Assembly (NCBI GenBank): GCA_002307145.1
Contig: DBTR01000037.1
Coordinates: 2,064-19,294, forward strand
DNA: 17,231 bases
Direction: 5' to 3'
DNA from: Rhodospirillum sp. UBA1311
GTDB lineage: Bacteria; Pseudomonadota; Alphaproteobacteria; Rhodospirillales; Rhodospirillaceae
Of the stretch, positions 13,267-17,231 are shown in pieces. Numbering within the stretch: position 1 is the stretch's first letter; each line of letters begins with the position of its first letter. The translations under genes and the position numbers were made by a program. Under the pieces are notes generated by a model, which saw only the letters and a list, made by a program, of their open reading frames with translations, did not search any database and was not told the origin of the DNA.

Positions 13267-14256
13267 TCAGATGAGGCCCGCAAGAGGCGAAGAGGGGTCG
13301 GCGTAGAGCTTTTTCGGCATCCGCCCGGCGAGGTAGGCGAGACGCCCGGCCTCAACCGCCAAGCGCATTGCCCGCGCCATTTTCACCGGGTCTTTCGCGC
13401 TCGCGATCGCGGTGTTCATCAGCACGCCGTCGCAGCCCAATTCCATCGCCACGGCGGCGTCGGAAGCGGTGCCCACGCCCGCGTCGACGAGCACCGGGAC
13501 GCGCGCGTCCTCGATGATCAGGCGGATGTTCACCGGGTTCTGGATGCCGAGGCCCGAGCCGATCGGCGCGGCGAGCGGCATGATCGCGCAGCAGCCCATT
13601 TCTTCCAGGTGCTTGGCCATGATCGGATCGTCGCTGCAATAGACCATCACGTCGAAGCCGTCCTTGATCAGGGCCTTGGCGGCGCGCACGGTTTCCATCA
13701 TGTTGGGGTAGAGGGTCTTCTGGTCGCCCAACACTTCGAGCTTCACCAGGTTCCAGCCGCCCGCCTCGCGGGCAAGGCGGAGCGTGCGCACCGCGTCCTC
13801 GGCGGCGAAGCATCCGGCGGTGTTGGGCAGGTAGGTGTATTTTTTCGGATCGACGAAATCCATCAGCATCGGCTGCTTGGGGTCGCTGATGTTCACCCGC
13901 CGCACCGCGACCGTGACGATCTCCGCACCCGAGGCCTCGATCGCCCGCGCGGTCTCCTCGAAATCCTTGTACTTGCCGGTGCCGACCAACAGGCGTGAGG
14001 AAAAACTCCGCCCCGCGACGACCAAACGATCCTCTTTCACTGCGTCCCCCTGCGGCGCACCGCCGCCGATAAAGTGTACGATCTCGAAACGGTCGCCGTC
14101 TTCGACGGGCGTCTCGCCATAGGCCGATTTCGGCACGATCTGGAGGTTCCGCTCCACCGCGACCTTGCGCGGATCGAGCCCGAGCGTCGCCAAAAGCGCC
14201 GCCACGTCAAGCCCTTCGTCCAGGGCGCGAACCTCGCCATTCAAGCTGATGTGCAT
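13267..14256 (-). CDS. thiG: Fused sulfur-carrier ThiS and thiazole synthase ThiG
   Basis: Thiamine-thiazole biosynthesis protein (329 aa) joining two normally separate partners. Residues 1-66 are a ThiS-like beta-grasp domain (MHISLNGEVRALDEGLDV to FEIVHFIGGG); residues from about 73 on are ThiG. ThiG forms the thiazole from 1-deoxy-xylulose-5-phosphate, dehydroglycine or its equivalent, and ThiS-bound sulfur. The Schiff-base lysine is Lys172 in LVKLEVLGD. IMPLAAPIGSGLGIQN and VPVLVDAGVGTASDAAVAMELG are the phosphate-binding end of the barrel. The reading frame is continuous through the junction, so the ThiS diglycine that must be activated is internal. The ATG at 14256 has GGGAAA about 5 nt upstream and begins at the ThiS domain. 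No other thi gene is in view. Confidence 0.9.
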   Translation of the reverse strand: MHISLNGEVRALDEGLDVAALLATLGLDPRKVAVERNLQIVPKSAYGETPVEDGDRFEIVHFIGGGAPQGDAVKEDRLVVAGRSFSSRLLVGTGKYKDFEETARAIEASGAEIVTVAVRRVNISDPKQPMLMDFVDPKKYTYLPNTAGCFAAEDAVRTLRLAREAGGWNLVKLEVLGDQKTLYPNMMETVRAAKALIKDGFDVMVYCSDDPIMAKHLEEMGCCAIMPLAAPIGSGLGIQNPVNIRLIIEDARVPVLVDAGVGTASDAAVAMELGCDGVLMNTAIASAKDPVKMARAMRLAVEAGRLAYLAGRMPKKLYADPSSPLAGLI

Positions 14257-14301
14257 GGGCTTTCCCGTGTTGCAGTGTTGTTTTCCGTGCCGAGATGCCA
14301 G

Positions 14302-14330
14302 AGTATGGGACGGTCCGGTGGCGGATGCAA
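14302..14330 (-). promoter_or_regulatory. Candidate promoter of thiSG
   Basis: On the minus strand TTGCAT (14330-14325), a 17-nt spacer and CATACT (14307-14302, 4 of 6 to the -10 consensus). It lies in the 108-nt gap between divergent thiSG and aroQ and gives a leader of about 40 nt, too short for a TPP riboswitch. Confidence 0.4.
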
Positions 14331-14364
14331 CCGCACCCCGATCCATTCAGCCGGAGGCCAAACC

Positions 14365-14811
14365 GTGCCCGCACCCATCGCACCCAAGCGCGTTCTCGTT
14401 CTCAACGGCCCGAACCTCAACATGCTCGGCCGCCGCCAGCCCGAGGTCTACGGCCACGACACGCTGGAAGACATCCGCGACGCCTGCGTCGACTTCGCGG
14501 CGCCGCGCGGCTGGGATCTCGACTTCCGCCAGTCGAACCACGAGGGCGAGCTGGTGTCGTGGATCCAGGAAGCGCGGGAGAACGCCGACGCGGTGGTGAT
14601 CAACCCCGCCGCCTACACCCACACCTCGGTCGCGATTCTCGACGCGCTGCTGCTGCTCGACATCCCGGTGATCGAGGTCCACCTCTCCAACATCCACAAA
14701 CGCGAAGCGTTCCGCCACCACTCCTTCGTCTCGCAGGCCGCGTCCGGCGTGATCTGCGGCTTCGGCGCGAAGGGATACCTGATGGCGCTCGCCTCGCTCG
14801 ATTCGATGTAG
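14365..14811 (+). CDS. aroQ: 3-Dehydroquinate dehydratase, type II
   Basis: Shikimate-pathway enzyme (148 aa) that dehydrates 3-dehydroquinate to 3-dehydroshikimate; type II enzymes are cytoplasmic dodecamers. Motifs are VLVLNGPNLNMLGRRQPEVYG with the catalytic Tyr, RQSNHEGELVSWI, VINPAAYTHTSVAILDAL and EVHLSNIHKREAFRHHS, which cover the active site. The start is the GTG at 14365, supported by GGAGG 7 nt upstream and by the family's usual N-terminus; no nearby ATG fits. It is followed 5 nt later by aat. In many alphaproteobacteria accB and accC lie between these two genes, and here they are absent. Confidence 0.95.
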   Translation: MPAPIAPKRVLVLNGPNLNMLGRRQPEVYGHDTLEDIRDACVDFAAPRGWDLDFRQSNHEGELVSWIQEARENADAVVINPAAYTHTSVAILDALLLLDIPVIEVHLSNIHKREAFRHHSFVSQAASGVICGFGAKGYLMALASLDSM

Positions 14812-14816
14812 CGACC

Positions 14817-15458
14817 ATGCGCCTGGTGATCACGCCCGAGCTGTTGATCGCCGCCTATCGCCAGGGTGCGTTCCCGATGGGGCGCGGCCGCGACGATCCG
14901 GATCTGGTCTGGCTGTCGCCGCTGCGGCGCGGCGTGCTGCCGCTCGACCGCCTGCACGTCGGACGGTCGTTGCGCAAGGTGTTGCGCAAGGCTCCCTTCG
15001 CCGTCACCGTCGACCGCGACTTCGCGGGCGTCGTCGATGCCTGCGCCGCGCCCGCGCCCGATCGCGAAGACACCTGGATCACGCCGCAGATCGCCGACCT
15101 CTACGTCCAGCTCCACGCACGCGGTTTCGCCCATTCGGTGGAATGCTGGATCGACGGCGGCCTCGCGGGCGGCCTCTACGGCGTCTCCATCGGCGCGGCG
15201 TTCTTCGGCGAGAGCATGTTCTCCCGCCACACCGAAGCCTCCAAGGTGGCGCTGGTGCATCTGGTGGCGAGGCTGCGCGCGGGCGGCTTCGCCCTGCTCG
15301 ACACCCAGTTCACCACCGAACATCTGCGTGGCATGGGCGCGGTCGAAATTGCCCGCCCCGCCTACCTGAAGGCGCTCAACCTCGCGATCGACCAGCCCGC
15401 CAGCTTCACTCCGCCCGACGCCGCGATCGAAGCGGAAATCGCGAAGCTCATCGGCTGA
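14817..15458 (+). CDS. aat: Leucyl/phenylalanyl-tRNA--protein transferase
   Basis: N-end-rule enzyme (213 aa) that transfers Leu or Phe from aminoacyl-tRNA to proteins with N-terminal Arg or Lys, marking them for ClpAP degradation in the cytoplasm. Diagnostic segments are AYRQGAFPMG, WLSPLRRGVLPLD, HSVECWIDGGLAGGLYGVSI, FFGESMFSRHTEASKVAL and LLDTQFTTEHLRGMGAVEI. The ATG at 14817 lies 5 nt after the aroQ stop and has no clear Shine-Dalgarno sequence, so it probably depends on coupling to aroQ. The last 11 nt overlap the end of the convergent RES toxin gene. Confidence 0.95.
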   Translation: MRLVITPELLIAAYRQGAFPMGRGRDDPDLVWLSPLRRGVLPLDRLHVGRSLRKVLRKAPFAVTVDRDFAGVVDACAAPAPDREDTWITPQIADLYVQLHARGFAHSVECWIDGGLAGGLYGVSIGAAFFGESMFSRHTEASKVALVHLVARLRAGGFALLDTQFTTEHLRGMGAVEIARPAYLKALNLAIDQPASFTPPDAAIEAEIAKLIG

Positions 15459-16167
15459 AGCCGAACTCCCACGCCTCGGGTGCGAGCGGATCGGCGCGCG
15501 TCCAGCTAACCCGCTCCCGTGTCACCGCCAGCAGCCAGCCCTGGGTTTCGATGGGGCCGCTGGCGGCGAAGCCATCGGCGCGCAACAGCGCGACGCAGCC
15601 GCCACGCGCCGGATCGCGCACCGACACATAGCGGATCGCCCCCACCCCGGCTTCCCGCGCGGCATGAGCGAACCCCTGGCACGCCGAGTAGTCGGCGGGA
15701 TCCGTCCATCGCGCGGCATCGGAGACCCAGGGCGGATCGCGGAGATCGACGCATGCGGTCGCGATCGAAACCCGGAACAGGGTCTGCTGCCGCGCCTCGA
15801 TCTCCGGCAGGCCGGGACTGTCGAGGAGAAACCGCCAGCGCCAGTAGCCGAGTTCGGCACAAGCCGTTCGCACCGCGTCGGCGGCATAGAACACCCCGGG
15901 ATCGACGGCGGAGCGGAACCGCGATCCATGCGTCGACGGCGGATAGCGGAACGGCGTGGCGAGCAGGTAATGCAGGTGCGCGACTGCTTTCGGCAGCGGC
16001 GGTTTGGCCTCGTCGAGCAGGGATTCGAGGAGGTCCTGCTCGGCGAGGGTATCCACCAGCGGGCGGGTGGATATCACATGCTGCGCCTCGACCGCGCGCC
16101 AGGAAGCGAGGCGCGCGGAACGCGCCTCAGATGCGACCGCGATAGGCGTCCAGGTAGGCGACGACAC
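15448..16167 (-). CDS. RES-domain toxin (NAD+ phosphorylase/glycohydrolase family)
   Basis: Predicted toxin of a type II Res-Xre module (239 aa); characterised relatives deplete cellular NAD+. The RES pattern is visible: Arg83/Arg85 in THGSRFRSA, Tyr94 in GVFYAAD, Glu105 in TACAELGYWRWRF, and the serine segment YSACQGFAHAA (Ser161) followed by AIRYVSVRDP. The start is the GTG at 16167, overlapping the antitoxin end by 41 nt, with GAAGGG 8 nt upstream. A later GTG would remove much of the N-terminal part. The gene's stop overlaps the 3' end of convergent aat by 11 nt. It appears intact. Confidence 0.85.
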   Translation of the reverse strand: MSSPTWTPIAVASEARSARLASWRAVEAQHVISTRPLVDTLAEQDLLESLLDEAKPPLPKAVAHLHYLLATPFRYPPSTHGSRFRSAVDPGVFYAADAVRTACAELGYWRWRFLLDSPGLPEIEARQQTLFRVSIATACVDLRDPPWVSDAARWTDPADYSACQGFAHAAREAGVGAIRYVSVRDPARGGCVALLRADGFAASGPIETQGWLLAVTRERVSWTRADPLAPEAWEFGFSR

Positions 16168-16507
16168 GACCGAGCCCTTCCATCTTGCGCACCAGATCCG
16201 CCGGGCGCCCGCCGAGCGCGGTGTTTTCGCCGTTGATCCAGAGCCGCGCCGGTTCGCCGCGCCCGAGGATCGAATCGAGCGAACGGAACAGACGCACGAA
16301 CATCAGCCCGAGCTGCCACTCGGCCTTGCGCGCCGGATTGAGAACGTAGGTTCCCGCGAACAGCCGGGAAACGCTGGCGGCGCTGAGGCAGAGCACATCC
16401 GCCATCGCAGCCTGGGAAAATCCGAGAAACTCAGCAGCCCGGACCACCGCCTTGGTCAGCGTCGGTCCGGCATCGGGATGAAGCGCAGCGGATTTCTGCT
16501 GAAGCAT
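16127..16507 (-). CDS. Xre/MbcA/ParS-family antitoxin of the Res-Xre module
   Basis: DNA-binding antitoxin (126 aa). The N-terminal half holds an Xre-like helix-turn-helix (about residues 23-52, AAEFLGFSQAAMADVLCLSA). The C-terminal half has the toxin-binding pattern of the MbcA/ParS/Xre family, with WINGENTALGGRPADLV and MEGLGRVVAYLDAYRGR. The start at 16507 is preferred over the ATG at 16528 because AAGGAGG lies 5 nt before it, and the extra upstream residues would be encoded across that ribosome site and the operator. It lies first in the operon, with the toxin GTG inside its 3' end, which favours antitoxin in excess. It probably represses its own promoter through the palindrome upstream. 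Confidence 0.85.
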   Translation of the reverse strand: MLQQKSAALHPDAGPTLTKAVVRAAEFLGFSQAAMADVLCLSAASVSRLFAGTYVLNPARKAEWQLGLMFVRLFRSLDSILGRGEPARLWINGENTALGGRPADLVRKMEGLGRVVAYLDAYRGRI

Positions 16508-16520
16508 TTTTCCCTCCTTC

Positions 16521-16534
16521 GTTTCCATGGAAAC
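16521..16534. promoter_or_regulatory. Palindromic operator of the Res-Xre operon
   Basis: A perfect 14-bp palindrome, GTTTCCATGGAAAC, just upstream of the antitoxin ribosome site and abutting the predicted -10 element. Its position over the transcription start suits an autorepression site for the Xre-family antitoxin. Binding is inferred. Confidence 0.7.
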
Positions 16535-16563
16535 AATTTAAGGAAAATCTGCCGCGTCGGCAA
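16535..16563 (-). promoter_or_regulatory. Candidate promoter of the Res-Xre operon
   Basis: On the minus strand TTGCCG (16563-16558), a 17-nt spacer and TAAATT (16540-16535), each 4 of 6 to consensus. It lies in the 62-nt gap after parE and ends at the palindromic operator. Confidence 0.55.
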
Positions 16564-16569
16564 GGGCCG

Positions 16570-17231
16570 TCAGATATCCAGATCCTCGGCGAAGCGGGCG
16601 CGTTCCTGGATGAAGCGGAAGCGGAGTTCGGGCTTGCGGCCCATCAGGTCCTCGACGAGGCGCGCGGTGTCCTTGGCGTCCGCCGCGCCTTCGTCGGTGC
16701 GCGGGTTGGGCACCATCACCCGGAGCAGCACGCGCTTCACCGGGTCCATCGTGGTTTCCCGAAGCGACGCGGGCGGCATTTCGCCCAGGCCCTTGAATCG
16801 GCTGATATCGACCTTCTTGCCCGCGAACGTGGTCTTGAGCAGTTCCTCGCGGTGGGCGTCGTCGCGCGCGTAGACGCTCGTCGTCCCGGCGGTGATGCGG
16901 TAAAGCGGCGGCATCGCGAGGAAGAGGTGCCCGCCCTCGATCAGCTTCGGCATCTCGCGATAGAAGAAGGTCATCAGGAGCGAGGCGATGTGCGCGCCGT
17001 CCACGTCGGCGTCGGTCATGATGATGACCTTCTCGTAGCGCAGATGCTCTTCCTCGTAGCGATCGCGGACGCCGCAGCCGAGCGCCTCGATCATGTCCTT
17101 CAGTTCCTGGTTGCCCTGGAGCTTTTCGAGCGAGGCGGAGGCGACGTTCAGGATCTTGCCGCGCAACGGCAGGATCGCCTGGGTCTCGCGAATGCGCGCC
17201 TGCTTCGCCGAGCCGCCGGCCGAATCGCCCT
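16570..17231 (-). CDS. parE: DNA topoisomerase IV subunit B (C-terminal part)
   Basis: ATPase/TOPRIM subunit of topoisomerase IV, which decatenates chromosomes. The last 220 residues are visible; the gene runs off the right edge. The visible part begins with the TOPRIM signature GDSAGGSAKQARIR, followed by ILPLRGKILNV, the metal-binding VIIMTDADVDGAHIASLL, and the end segment SRFKGLGEMPPASLRETTMDP. The length after the TOPRIM start, and MPPASLRETTMDP, favour ParE over GyrB. No sign of damage. The Res-Xre operon follows on the same strand after 62 nt, with its own promoter. Confidence 0.93.
   Translation of the reverse strand, partial: GDSAGGSAKQARIRETQAILPLRGKILNVASASLEKLQGNQELKDMIEALGCGVRDRYEEEHLRYEKVIIMTDADVDGAHIASLLMTFFYREMPKLIEGGHLFLAMPPLYRITAGTTSVYARDDAHREELLKTTFAGKKVDISRFKGLGEMPPASLRETTMDPVKRVLLRVMVPNPRTDEGAADAKDTARLVEDLMGRKPELRFRFIQERARFAEDLDI

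Noticed and set aside
14257..14364. Possible TPP riboswitch upstream of thiSG (a GGGGTGC-like stretch is present on the minus strand)
   Set aside because: No CTGAGA follows the stretch, the gap is only 108 nt, and the likely transcription start leaves about 40 nt of leader, too short for a TPP riboswitch.
16508..16528. Longer antitoxin starting at the ATG at 16528
   Set aside because: The first seven codons would cover the AAGGAGG ribosome site used by the ATG at 16507, and part of the palindromic operator.

Overview
This window looks like a chromosomal segment of a high-GC alphaproteobacterium, probably from the Rhodospirillales or a close group. The evidence is inferential: gatC lies divergent from ruvX, an M48 protease precedes a DsbA-like gene, ThiS is fused to ThiG, an alphaproteobacterial-type ornithine decarboxylase has a long leader, and the hook gene has a sigma-54/FlbD-type promoter. 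The DNA is almost fully coding, with no IS element, tRNA, rRNA or CRISPR array visible.

Layout. Positions 1-847 (minus) hold gatC and the start of gatA, for tRNA-dependent amidotransfer. Divergent from them, 957-4418 (plus) carries ruvX, a fused SpmA-SpmB membrane protein and a YjgR/HerA-type ATPase. Positions 4425-6994 (minus) carry a gamma-glutamyltransferase-like lipoprotein translationally coupled to a class I/II aminotransferase. Positions 6993-9130 (plus) carry a periplasmic M48 metalloprotease with a repeat-rich C-terminus and a DsbA/ScsC-like oxidoreductase, followed by an AEC-family transporter (9234-10172). A strong bidirectional terminator separates this from a single hook-protein gene, flgE (10244-11497, minus). 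Positions 11671-12801 (minus) encode an ornithine/lysine decarboxylase with a leader of about 350 nt. Then come a fused thiSG (minus), divergent aroQ-aat (plus), a Res-Xre toxin-antitoxin pair (minus) and the 3' part of parE (minus).

Three regulatory regions stand out. flgE has a sigma-54 promoter preceded by a weak IHF-like site and two CGGCA-N5-TGCCG palindromes spaced 33 bp apart, as expected for an FlbD-type flagellar enhancer. The decarboxylase leader has a promoter-like sequence, a GNRA-capped hairpin, repeated segments, a possible Shine-Dalgarno-sequestering element and a 46-codon upstream ORF. It is a candidate for the speF leader class and for leader-peptide control by ornithine or polyamines. 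The Res-Xre module has a perfect 14-bp palindrome covering its predicted transcription start.

Other unusual points are a GGT homologue that has lost its canonical catalytic residues, divergent genes whose start codons share one CATG, a ThiS-ThiG fusion that buries the ThiS C-terminus, and aroQ lying directly next to aat where accB-accC often intervene in related bacteria.
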